DNA from: Liolophura sinensis
Lineage: Eukaryota; Mollusca; Polyplacophora; Chitonida; Chitonidae
Length of the DNA: 64,000 bases
Assembly (NCBI RefSeq): GCF_032854445.1
Contig: NC_088300.1
Location: forward strand, 30,669,608-30,733,607
Direction of reading: 5' to 3'
Part shown: positions 38,249 through 44,024 of the stretch, in pieces
Position numbering within the stretch: position 1 is the stretch's first letter
Layout of the letters: each line of letters starts with the position of its first letter
Notes under the pieces: generated by a model
The model's input: only the letters and a program-made list of their open reading frames with translations
The model's database searches: none
What the model was told of the DNA's origin: nothing
Position numbers and translations under genes: made by a program

Positions 38249-39702
38249 ACAGATAAATACATTCCCAGTCAAATTGCTTTGTCCAGTTCTGTTCATTTAA
38301 CCAATCTTGATTTTCAAGATTACATTTTATTCATTGTTCTAAAGCTTTCATTAATACAAAATTGAAGTCTTGTATAAATGCTTGTATATGTAGTTACATG
38401 TATGTTGTCTTACTTCCTTACAGCACACAACTCCCAGACAGGATGTCACGGACGAGATCATCTTTGCAGGAGAAGGGTCGGGTTGCCATAGTGATGATGA
38501 AGATGACTGCACTGATGTTGTATCGGGTCACGAGGATGATATCATCACACCTACAGTCATCATCAGGACCACCCCCAAACCTAAAACAACCACCTCCAGG
38601 TAGGCTTTTACTGTGTCGATGATGTTTCTTGTTGGGCGTTGTCATTATCACATCTGTCCTTCCACGATTCCATAACTCCATGACTCAAATCAGATATCAA
38701 CATGTACATCTCCATGTGATCTTGTTGATTTAAAAACATTTTCATCAGAGGAATCCGTTCATTCCTGTCTTTGGAGAGAGATTTTATTAATCACCTCACT
38801 CTTTCTTATTTGTTTATTTGGCCAATGGCACAGTCTTAATATGCAGTGAAAATCACTTGCACCAATATGGTGTGCACATTATAATGGCACACATGAGAAA
38901 GTTTGTCAGTAACTCAACAAATGCAGGCTGGTTTTTTTCCATCCATTAGACTGACTGCCAGATGTAGAGTAAGTTAAAGATTCTTCAGTGTAGCATTATA
39001 AACACCAATAACTGTTCAAAATATTGTTCAGTTTGGATAAAATTTTGCATGTAGTTACATTTTGTGGCCCAGCAGATTAAGTCAAAATACCAACTTGACC
39101 CAAGCGCAAGTTTTGCATACTTAAGCATGGGATAAATTCTCCAACTTTGTCTTTTTAACAGTAAAACTGCTCCGTGTGATGATGAGGACAGCTGTGATGG
39201 CTCTGGTGGGGATGGCCGAGAAACTCAGCCATCAAGGAGACCCCCAACAAGGAAGCCGCCCAGGAATCCTGGGAAAACCAGCAGAAAGCCGCCCACAAAG
39301 GGATCTACACATGGCACCACCAAGCGGCCTAAGGAGGACGCAACTGTATGGAGCGGCCTTGCCAACATCACTGTGTCGCTTAATGGCCCGTCAGAAGGAG
39401 ACAATGCAAATGGACCAACAGAACGACCAATCAAAACAGAAAAAAATATGGAACGTGTCAATGTCGGTCTTATCGTGGGAATAGTGGCTGGTGTTGCAAT
39501 TGCATTACTTATCCTAATATATGCTCTGTATAAATTTCGCAGCAGGGATGAAGGATCATACAAAGTAGACGAAACTCAAAATTTTGCCTATGTAAGTGAA
39601 CCCAAAAAGGCCCCCAGCACTAATGGAGGCCTTAAACCCAACAATAACTGTGCCCCAGGAAAAACTGGCAAGAAACGAGACGTTAAAGAATGGTATGTCT
39701 GA
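8040..39702 (+). CDS. NRXN: Alpha-neurexin, 3' part of gene (15 exons in window)
   Basis: This is a presynaptic cell-adhesion receptor, the neurexin family, which binds neuroligins and other postsynaptic ligands. Exons are 8040-8198, 12540-13329, 17866-18083, 21372-21480, 22224-22298, 23934-24698, 25428-25547, 26199-26377, 26911-27082, 30577-30678, 31868-31979, 32981-33044, 33683-36802, 38424-38599 and 39162-39702. All junctions are GT-AG and phases agree, giving 2,233 residues. Counting from the first residue in the window, the order is: end of LNS2 (1-53), LNS3, EGF-B, LNS4, LNS5, EGF-C, LNS6, stalk (about 955-2154, with repeats at 1014-1763), transmembrane helix (2155-2177) and cytoplasmic tail ending KEWYV. 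Landmarks shared with vertebrate neurexin include FKGCLKK, PESFISLP, DPVTFKSKSAY, DGKYHVVRFTR, GRQL and RDEGSY. Domain order and the tail make this neurexin rather than CASPR. The stalk is about ten times the usual length. The 5' exons (signal peptide, LNS1, EGF-A, most of LNS2) are outside the window. Confidence 0.93.
8488..8607 (+). mobile_element. SINE-A, 5'-truncated, 9-bp target duplication
   Basis: The copy starts in the tgtgggaaggtctgcc body and ends in aataaata. The duplication tatctcaac lies at 8479-8487 and 8608-8616. Confidence 0.85.
9967..10430. mobile_element. Fold-back element with ~60-bp inverted termini
   Basis: The left end (about 9967-10026, containing acatacatgtaagtctggat) and right end (about 10356-10420, reverse complement) pair over about 60 bp with few mismatches. 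Inside, a roughly 22-bp unit (gtgtaaatgtcctattccag) appears as several copies on the right and in reverse on the left (gaataggacatttacac). No transposase is present, so it is a non-autonomous fold-back/MITE-like element or an inverted duplication. Confidence 0.72.
10490..10665 (+). repeat. 60-bp tandem repeat, 3 units
   Basis: The core tggaaaaacttgtttggcc recurs near 10501, 10561 and 10621, with the intervening acattaaaa and caaatac also shared. Confidence 0.85.
12540..13329 (+). CDS. NRXN: Neurexin exon: LNS3 and EGF-B
   Basis: This 790-nt exon (phase 0 to 1) follows a good polypyrimidine tract and tttgtag acceptor and ends at caag|gtaagt. It carries the whole third LNS domain (from SPESFISLP through DFFALEIL and MLYVGG to YVGCLQDL). 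An EGF-like domain with six cysteines follows (CLSRPCMHKGVC, then FVCDC and GPVC). In vertebrates this segment is split into several exons; here it is one. Confidence 0.93.
13350..13690 (+). mobile_element. SINE-B copy
   Basis: It carries atatggtctgcatatctgta, atcttgccaaaggtcagtgg and a tail tacggcattaaacaactatg. Confidence 0.62.
15335..15383. repeat. Perfect 21-bp hairpin
   Basis: The arms 15335-15355 and 15363-15383 are exact reverse complements around gcttctt. The stem contains gacttcagtctaagatc. Confidence 0.95.
15554..15671 (+). mobile_element. SINE-A, 5'-truncated, 15-bp target duplication
   Basis: The copy carries accataatgctggcggccg and the standard tail. The perfect duplication atcaaaatactttga lies at 15539-15553 and 15672-15686. 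Confidence 0.87.
17866..18083 (+). CDS. NRXN: Neurexin exon: first half of LNS4
   Basis: The exon is 218 nt (phase 1 to 0), with acceptor tttcacag and donor acg|gtaaga. It encodes LKFDGTQHMKVSLP, EAEDISLRFKT and the SMELTVDGGSVRFSLSL strand. It matches the start of vertebrate LNS4 (sequence resembling HTEAEDVSLRF). The junction at its 3' end corresponds to vertebrate splice site 3. No convincing small SS3 exon was found in the intron that follows. Confidence 0.9.
18084..21371 (+). other. Neurexin intron at the SS3 position
   Basis: The intron sits where vertebrate splice site 3 lies. No cassette exon could be supported. Its 3' part is dominated by the minisatellite at 20290-21120. Confidence 0.7.
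20290..21120 (+). repeat. ~27-bp CA-rich minisatellite
   Basis: About 30 variable units of the form catcattttactgtcatata plus cacaca fill the stretch. Long open frames through it are a by-product of the composition. It lies in the neurexin intron at SS3. Confidence 0.93.
21372..21480 (+). CDS. NRXN: Neurexin exon: middle of LNS4
   Basis: The exon has 109 nt (phase 0 to 1) between acceptor gtctttag and donor agag|gtaagc. It encodes VVGTNVNDGYWHTVYIKRR and MRIDDQHPHR. This aligns with the NLNDNEWHTVRVVRRG and VDDQ strands of vertebrate LNS4. The WHTV core is the most conserved part. Confidence 0.9.
21765..21908 (+). mobile_element. SINE-A with internal deletion
   Basis: It begins gggggcctcggggc like the full copy, but lacks the middle of the body. 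It resumes at cccaatttccactcaccata and ends with the standard tail. Confidence 0.75.
22224..22298 (+). CDS. NRXN: Neurexin candidate 75-nt cassette exon in LNS4
   Basis: The exon is exactly 25 codons, phase 1 at both ends. It has a long pyrimidine-rich tract, a cttacag acceptor and a gatg|gtaatt donor. It encodes KLRVDQYIFEYSSIFLGSAE and a few more residues. Without it the reading frame is kept and LNS4 has the length expected from vertebrate neurexins; with it the domain gains 25 residues. The peptide aligns without gaps to the strand at the start of the next exon (YIFEYSS versus TILDFES), so it may be a duplicated or alternative strand. Its use is inferred; it could be constitutive, alternative or unused. 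Confidence 0.6.
22637..22877 (+). mobile_element. SINE-A, nearly full length
   Basis: A B box (gagttcaagtcc), the body and the tail are present; the A box has decayed. The duplication atgatattttgc (22625-22636) and atgatcttttgc (22878-22889) has one mismatch. Confidence 0.82.
23010..23215 (-). mobile_element. SINE-A, minus orientation
   Basis: The reverse tail (atttatttgactggtgtttt), the reverse body (ggccagcattatggtgggag) and the reverse mid-region (ggccggagaggaagccagca) are visible. The tRNA-like end is degraded. Confidence 0.82.
23385..23450 (+). repeat. Unexpanded partner of the 20.3-kb minisatellite
   Basis: The 5' flank of the 20.3-kb array (cacactttaatccttgt) and its 3' flank (ccttgcactggaactca) are joined here with only about 20 bp between them. 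Confidence 0.75.
23934..24698 (+). CDS. NRXN: Neurexin exon: end of LNS4 and all of LNS5
   Basis: This 765-nt exon is phase 1 at both ends, with acceptor ttattatag and donor ccaag|gtaaat. It finishes LNS4 (ILDFESLEVG, then SFNGEMQQFVFN) and carries LNS5 from KDPVTFKSKSAYIM through LYFQFKTTEANGLIFYN, DFIAVELTKGYLYYSF, WHDVAI and PLYVGGVKK to GYQGCLASIDLN. The match to vertebrate LNS5 is continuous. Confidence 0.94.
25185..25371 (+). repeat. 17-bp tandem repeat, 11 units
   Basis: The unit is aatcctggtactgtaac with minor variants. It ends about 55 bp before the EGF-C exon acceptor. Confidence 0.93.
25428..25547 (+). CDS. NRXN: Neurexin exon: EGF-C
   Basis: The 120-nt exon is phase 1 at both ends, with acceptor ctcgcag and donor gaga|gtaagt. 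It is one complete EGF-like module with six cysteines: CATDSCLNNGRC, then FTCNC, then GPSC. This corresponds to the third EGF domain between LNS5 and LNS6. Because it is symmetric, it could in principle be skipped in frame. Confidence 0.93.
26199..26377 (+). CDS. NRXN: Neurexin exon: start of LNS6
   Basis: The exon has 179 nt (phase 1 to 0), with acceptor gttttccag and donor gaactg|gtacgg. It encodes SISYRFGPGSGLITYRFPDG, then DELALGFITQETDAVLLRID and DYLEMEL. It aligns with the first strands of LNS6, the domain that binds neuroligin in vertebrates. Confidence 0.93.
26911..27082 (+). CDS. NRXN: Neurexin exon: middle of LNS6, up to SS4
   Basis: The exon is 172 nt (phase 0 to 1), with acceptor gtgtacag and donor gaag|gtgaga. 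It encodes VKGNIFVVYNMGNDDHPVAE, SDGKYHVVRFTRTGPN and IQVDNMLVQPKTPE. The exon ends exactly where vertebrate splice site 4 lies, between the IERYPAG-like strand and GRQL. Confidence 0.94.
28850..29275 (+). mobile_element. SINE-B, long degenerate copy
   Basis: It has a tRNA-like start (ggttgtggattcaatcctgg), then tgtcagtaacttgcccaagg, tcagtggttta and a tail (gaattcttgagtgtggtatt, ...aataaatt). Other copies share the cttgccaaaggt-c-gtggttta core. Confidence 0.65.
30015..30050 (+). CDS. NRXN: Candidate 36-nt SS4 microexon of neurexin
   Basis: Inside the intron at the canonical SS4 position there is a 36-nt stretch, phase 1 at both ends. It is preceded by an excellent pyrimidine tract (tttttgccccccatattttg, then tctcag) and followed by donor cag|gtaata. 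Spliced in, it adds VFSWLVHKGNDS before GRQLNMF. The WLVHKG core resembles the end of the vertebrate SS4 insert (WLLDKG before GRQL). The vertebrate insert is 30 residues, so this would be a shortened one. No transcript evidence is available. Confidence 0.42.
30577..30678 (+). CDS. NRXN: Neurexin exon: LNS6 after SS4
   Basis: The exon is 102 nt, phase 1 at both ends, with acceptor aattgcag and donor tcag|gtaggc. It encodes RQLNMFNDQAVIQIGGKK and RQFRGIMS. This matches the vertebrate GRQLTIFNSQ...IIIGG strand that follows SS4. Confidence 0.93.
30860..31130 (+). mobile_element. SINE-A, full length, 13-bp target-site duplication
   Basis: The 5' end is tRNA-like, with an A box (tggctcagtcggttagtgc) and a B box (gagttcaagtcc). 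A conserved body (cctctccggcc..., ccaccataatgctggc) and the tail gtgaaatattcttgagtacg follow, ending in (aaat)n. The perfect duplication cacaatacctaat flanks it at 30847-30859 and 31131-31143. This is the best reference copy in the window. Confidence 0.92.
31165..31395 (+). mobile_element. SINE-B copy
   Basis: It shares accagtatggtgtgcttatc, gtcagttacttgccaaaggt and the aacagcagtcaaataaat tail with the copies at about 13350, 28850, 32490, 38825 and 52840. Confidence 0.65.
31478..31810 (+). repeat. 168-bp tandem duplication
   Basis: The copies begin gtaggacgacacctcactgg at 31478 and again at 31646, and differ at only a few positions. Each ends in a run of A after ttgacca. It lies just upstream of the LNS6-end exon acceptor. 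Confidence 0.93.
31868..31979 (+). CDS. NRXN: Neurexin exon: end of LNS6
   Basis: The exon has 112 nt (phase 1 to 2), with acceptor tgtttag and donor aaaca|gtgaga. It encodes GLVFNEKRLLDLASENDPQI and an acidic continuation ending FERHIK. It corresponds to the LYYNGLKVLNMAAENDANI strand of vertebrate LNS6. The upstream pyrimidine tract lies just after a 168-bp duplication and a poly-A run. Confidence 0.9.
32490..32797 (+). mobile_element. SINE-B copy
   Basis: It carries gtcagcaacttgccaaaggc, tggtggtttatccagg and a tail gtgttaaacaatgatcaaat. It is divergent, hence old. Confidence 0.62.
32981..33044 (+). CDS. NRXN: Neurexin exon: short juxta-LNS6 stalk exon
   Basis: This 64-nt exon (phase 2 to 0) has acceptor gttatcag and donor ccga|gtaaga. 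It encodes QDPKADVVDLVKAGWQSTEG and IR. It lies in the vertebrate GNVRLVGEVPSS region, where the stalk begins, and has no recognisable domain. Its phases join the exons on both sides without a shift. Confidence 0.78.
33280..33350 (+). mobile_element. SINE-A fragment
   Basis: Only the middle is present (atggtcgtgggtttcctcct to ccaccataatgctgg). It lies in the short intron before the giant neurexin exon. Confidence 0.7.
33683..36802 (+). CDS. NRXN: Neurexin giant stalk exon with 30 Ser-Gly repeats
   Basis: One open exon of 3,120 nt (1,040 codons), phase 0 at both ends, has acceptor cacctggcag and donor cccag|gtatga. It starts PSWTTLPTPSIVMESSLEEL. Thirty tandem 25-residue units follow (33857-36106), each with an RGSGSG core and a P-G-[LF]-E-D-[LM]-E-N end. 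A 232-residue Ser/Lys-rich segment without a known domain closes the exon. Decayed units flank the array (RPGFEDME before, IPGFVDMEM after). By hand count there are about 60 Ser-Gly dipeptides near Asp/Glu, the pattern used by xylosyltransferase to start glycosaminoglycan chains. In-frame phases on both sides, the lack of stops and absence of indels support real coding. The acceptor's pyrimidine tract is modest, so the exact 5' edge is the least certain point. Confidence 0.88.
33857..36106 (+). repeat. 75-bp coding tandem repeat, 30 units
   Basis: Units start at 33857 + 75n, and unit boundaries stay on that grid to 36106, so there are no indels. Unit types differ by region. The first third mostly has GQGTMLPGLEDLEN. 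The middle alternates a SMLPGLEDMEN type with a QMFPGFEDLEN type, a 150-bp higher-order pattern. The last units are more diverged. Ser-Gly is conserved even where neighbouring residues vary. Confidence 0.97.
36846..37262 (+). repeat. Minisatellite after giant neurexin exon
   Basis: The units alternate gagcagcatggagcaaggat and tggaccaaggatgcatagt-type elements, about 25-31 bp each and roughly 14 in number. It starts about 45 bp after the donor of the giant exon and is intronic. Confidence 0.9.
37490..37571 (+). mobile_element. SINE-like tail of a third type
   Basis: The stretch cacaatatggctgaaatatt, gccgatgtggcattaa, gccataatcattcattcatt resembles a dispersed molluscan element. Only the 3' end is present. 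Confidence 0.55.
38206..38244. repeat. (TA)n microsatellite
   Basis: About 19 TA units lie in the neurexin intron before the first cysteine-loop exon. Confidence 0.95.
38424..38599 (+). CDS. NRXN: Neurexin exon: first acidic cysteine loop of stalk
   Basis: The exon has 176 nt (phase 0 to 2), with acceptor ccttacag and donor ctccag|gtaggc. It encodes DEIIFAGEGSGCHSDDEDDC, then VVSGHEDD and a Thr/Pro-rich end (TTPKPKTTT). CHSDDEDDC resembles the vertebrate CPSDDEDIDPC cysteine loop next to the membrane. GEGSG and VSGHEDD are further acidic Ser-Gly sites. Confidence 0.9.
38825..39010 (+). mobile_element. SINE-B copy, degenerate
   Basis: It has accaatatggtgtgcacatt, gtttgtcagtaactcaacaa and ttcttcagtgtagcattata. 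It lies between the two cysteine-loop exons of neurexin. Confidence 0.55.
39162..39702 (+). CDS. NRXN: Neurexin last exon: second cysteine loop, TM, cytoplasmic tail
   Basis: The 541-nt terminal exon (entering in phase 2) has acceptor tttttaacag; the stop TGA is at 39700-39702. It encodes a second acidic loop (CDDEDSCDGSGGDG, similar to vertebrate DDEDIDPCEPSSGG) and a basic Pro-rich linker. The transmembrane helix VGLIVGIVAGVAIALLILIY follows, then the juxtamembrane YKFRSRDEGSYKVDE (vertebrate YRNRDEGSYHVDE) and the C-terminal KEWYV. The tail should bind protein 4.1-type and CASK/Mint-type PDZ partners, as known for the family. Confidence 0.95.
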
Positions 39703-40809
39703 GAATTCTAGACTGCTCTTTAAGAAGAAAATTTTACTGTATAATTTTTAAAATGTGATAATGAAATCAAAGTGGCTGGAGGGGGAAAACGTATTATAGT
39801 GTTCAAGGATTTGTGAATTCCACGCTCAGCTCAGTCTGTTTGACCAAGACTTGTGTGTGAGAGCCCTGAATGGTCAGGGGTCCAAGAGAAGATATTGAGT
39901 GCTCAATTACAACAATTCTGAGGACAAAGCTGATTAAACCTTAGTCATCAAAGGTCTACACACAAACTGTCCCTGATCAGCACGGATAGTGTTTACCAGT
40001 GTTGTTGTGCAATGTTTTGTCTAAACGTTCATTTAAATTCAGTAAACAAACTAATTACCGATAGTTGGCTTTTACAGACATGCCTAGAAGCTTCTGACTG
40101 GAATCTAGTGACGACAGATGATTAGCTGTCTCCCCTTGACGGATATGTACATGTAGCTGGCCTCCCAAACAATGTGATTTTTGGGGGGTTATTTTGGTTA
40201 GTACATTGGTGCAATTTGTATAAGAAGGCGCCTTTGAGGGGAGTAACCATGAGCTCAATCCTGAGATATTACCCCAGTTTGCAGAAAATTGTTTCGAATA
40301 AAAACTATTGCTGGGAAAAAAACGCAAAAGCAGAATTAGGCTGTGTTTAATATAGGCATGTCTTTTGGAATACAATCATTTATCAGTATTGAAGTACTGT
40401 TTAATTTTGTTCTATTCATGGCGCAGATGTTTTAAGGAACACATATCATGTGTAGGTTAAGCATACAAATTCAGTGTTTGTACAAATTGAGCTTTAATTG
40501 TCATATCATGCACCCGTTCACTGTTAGTAGACCTAGTTGACACATTAGGATGGAACGAGTTACAAGACCAAGAATTGTCACCATAGCAACAGAGAACTGT
40601 AACCATAGCAACAGAGAACTAGGACCATAACCACTCAACTGCGTGTGATAAAATACAACCCTTGTACTTCTGTCGGAAATATGGTCCAGAATAGTCAGTC
40701 TATAGAAATTTGCTGTATATTTGTATTATAAGAAAGATAACTCTGCGTTACTGCTGTGTTCTAGCACTGTTATAAACCTGATTGTGTAGCCGCCCAGTTT
40801 TCCTGTGAA

Positions 40810-41135
40810 ATGCTTGGATAATGTGCTCAGAGCTGGATCTGACCAATACCACGGCCTGTATTATAGAGAATTTCGTCGTGTTTCCCGGCTGAGCAAGGAC
40901 CTAACCAATGGAGTTGCCTGTACTATTTAAGCTTGGGCCTGAGTTTCCCTGCTGAGCAAGGATCTGACAAATAGTTGCCTGTACTGTATAAACTTGGGTC
41001 CAAATTTCCCTGCTGAGCAAAGATCTGACCAATAGAGTTGCCTATACTATATGGGCTTGGGTGCATGTTTCCCAACTGAGCATGGATCTGGTCAGTAGAG
41101 ATGCATGTACTGTAGGTGCTTGGGTCCATGTTACC
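40810..41135 (+). repeat. ~60-bp tandem repeat in presumed 3' UTR
   Basis: About five diverged units share ctgagcaaggatctgaccaa, agttgcctgtactgta and gcttgggtccatgtttccc. Confidence 0.85.
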
Positions 41136-42659
41136 CCGCTACTTATATTCTCTAGATAGTGTCACAAACGACCTTCCATAGACGAGGGAATAATTGACCT
41201 AAATGGTTGTATCTGTGTATTGTTTGTATTTTTATCTACGCAGTGTTACACTGTTGTATCATTACGTGCTTTTATATTGTTATTTATGACATACACAAAT
41301 TGTTTGTGTTAATTTGCAAGTGCACCTCTTGTTACGTTTTTATTTTTATTTTCCTTCTGATTATTACCTCATAATTCATTCTTTGTACATATTATGCTTG
41401 CTAGCAGACCCTGCATGGCAAGAAGTAGCATATTCAGTCATTTACCTGTTCGAATGACAGCACAATGTAATCTCTGATACTTGTATTATACATTGCCTAA
41501 ATGACACGGGTTTTACTGAAATATCGGCTGAATGAGGACTGGTGTCCTTTGATTGAAGTCTGGAATTCACTGGCTGATGGCGTTGAGTCCACAGGAATGA
41601 CGGATCCAGACTTCATTTCTGTGCGTGAAAACTTGACAGGGGATTTTAAAGACTGTGGGATTTAGCCCAAGTCTATATATATCTGACTTAAAACCTCACG
41701 ATTTAGTTTAGTTCAAAAACTGGGACCAATGCCTTTTTATTCAGATTTTTATAATCAAGCCATGTTGTTTGAAGTGAGTAGTTGATAATTTACCTCCTTA
41801 TTTCCGTACACATGGTGAAAAACTGTGTTAAATGGTTTTCCCATAGAATAGTGCTTTAAGCAATATGGCGTATAGTCTCTTCCCGTATATCTTTACATTT
41901 TTATCATGTCCAGGCAGTAAGAGAGGAAAAACAAATATGCCTTAGCTTCTTATCAGAACCGCACAATCTCCTCCTAATTTTCATAAACGTACCTTATTTG
42001 ACTAATATTTATTTGAAAAAAAAAACACAATTTTAATCCAGTTTTTACAGTCTGTTTTAGCAGTTTCTCTTTTTTTCAAGGTTAGCATATACCATGCAAA
42101 AAATCTCAGAGACTAATTTGTTTGAAACAGGTTCCAAGTATCACCACCAGTTCCTCAGTTTCACACATCACTACTGGCTGATGAAATATGTCTCAAAAGT
42201 ACTGTTTTGTCTGTCTGTTTTATACAAAGGCTTTAAAGAAAGTTTATCATTATTAGAGTCGGCACTCTTCCATATTGATATTACAGTAGACTTTGTGAAT
42301 GTTATTGATCGTACTTGTGTATTGTAGAAAGTCGTCTGTACATGGTACTCTGTGCTTCAAACATGGTTTCACCGTCGTTTTAAAAGTGGTAGTTACAAAT
42401 AGTTATTATATATCAGCTGTAAACTTCAATCCGCACGTGAACATGTTCATTTCAAAGTTGACCTTGTTCGTTGTATGTTCTTTATAAGGCGTTGCTCAGC
42501 CAACTGCCTGGGTAAAGAATTCATTGTTGTTGTATGTGTGTGTGTGTTTGGAGAGTGCTAATGGCGACGAGTAGATTAAACCATTTTGTACAAATAATTA
42601 TGATGATAAATACACGTGAAATAAACGTTTCTACTCGATTGGATATGTTGTGTTATGAA

Positions 42660-42830
42660 TTGCTTGACTTCTACAAGTATGGTGTGCATATGTGTGCATC
42701 AAGTGTGGGTATGTTTGCCAACACGTTACCAAAAGATGGTGGTTTTCCCTGGCCAATTCTGTTTCTTTCATACTGACAGCCATAGCATAAGTGAAAAATT
42801 CTTGAGTATGGCGTTACACAACAAAGTATG
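42660..42830 (+). mobile_element. SINE-B fragment with SINE tail
   Basis: It has agtatggtgtgcatatgtgt, the degraded core aacacgttaccaaaagatgg and tail gtgaaaaattcttgagtatg followed by gcgtta. Confidence 0.6.
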
Positions 42831-43887
42831 GTTGTACATCCACGTTTGTTACCCATTATAGGCCATAGAGATATAAACAGTTAATCTGTCTAAACCTCAA
42901 GGCAGTAATAAGCCCCTGGCTGGTTAAACAAAGAGAAAGATCAAATTAAAGGATATGTGAAGAAGGAACTATAAAACAAAGATTATGATTCTATGCCAAA
43001 TGAAAAGTATGCCTTGGAATTTTGGTTTAAAAAAATTTCATGGGTATTTTTATACCTGTTAATTACCCCTCTAGATTATGCATATTTTCCATCAATGGCC
43101 GGATTTTTTCAGAAATTACGTCATCGTTGTTCTTGCTCGGAACTCGGTGAACACCCTCGAAGTGCCCCAAGCCCTGTGAACCATGTCACTACAGTGTGGG
43201 CAAGGTGACATGTATACATATATTGCATGGCTTAATCGGGCCAGTTTAGCACCCCCTCTGTGCCCCTAAACCTGCCCCCATTCGGCTCATTATTGACGTC
43301 AGCGCTGCAAGCTACTTAATTTCCGGACTGGCCACTGGGGCCTTAAGAAAACTGTACTTTAAAGCTATTTTTGCACTCCCACCCACCCTACCCCACTGTG
43401 AAAGTCGAAAAATTTGTTCTTACACAAGATAATCTGCACATTAAGAAATAATACCAAAGCATTTCATGTTTCCTTTAAGCTCTAATTTATGGGTTGTCCG
43501 GGTGGATTAAGCCTTGCAAATTGAAAAGGTCCCCAAAAAAGTAAAAAAAAAAAAATTAGATGCGTACAGATAGCCTACAGTCCGTTAGTAAATATGATGA
43601 AAACCTCTACTGAAGAACGTAGAATGCGGCCCACTGAACAACCTGTATCAGGTGAATATTGCGGCGTATAGACACAAAAAATGGTCATGGAATATTTCGA
43701 GAAGTGTGCTAGATATCGTTTCTTTTTGTTGTGCTCCAACCACTAGTTTACGGTCCGCTCCCATTAAATATACTATATACAACATAATAAAAAAGAGACA
43801 GACGGCTGACTGATAAACGAGGTGATATTTAATTTATGTACGTATGGTATTTTTGGCATTGTCTTTTTTTGCTTGGAAACTGCGCTG

Positions 43888-44024
43888 TCAGTGTTTCTTT
43901 CCCGCCTTTTCTTTTACCCCATTACTGGGTTTTTTGGATAATCTGCTCTTGACGCCTTTTCGTCTTGCCGATCTTGATTCAGACTTCGAGTCGCTCATAA
44001 CATCAGCTTTAGGATTCAATGTGT
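43888..44024 (-). CDS. CXorf65-like gene, last coding exon
   Basis: The exon has acceptor ccattttttcag and stop TGA at 43890-43888. It encodes DTLNPKADVMSDSKSESRSA followed by a strongly basic tail rich in Arg, Lys and Ser that ends GKKH. Confidence 0.78.

Larger units (their letters stand above)
39703..43887 (+). other. Neurexin 3' UTR/flank and convergent intergenic region
   Basis: No coding exon is seen here. The first part is probably 3' UTR. AATAAA-like signals occur near 40299 and 42616, but the true end cannot be fixed from sequence. The stretch includes a 22-bp repeat at about 40570-40640, a 60-bp array at about 40810-41135 and a degenerate SINE at about 42660-42830. On the - strand an ATTAAA-type signal near 43829 could end the CXorf65-like transcript. 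Confidence 0.5.
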
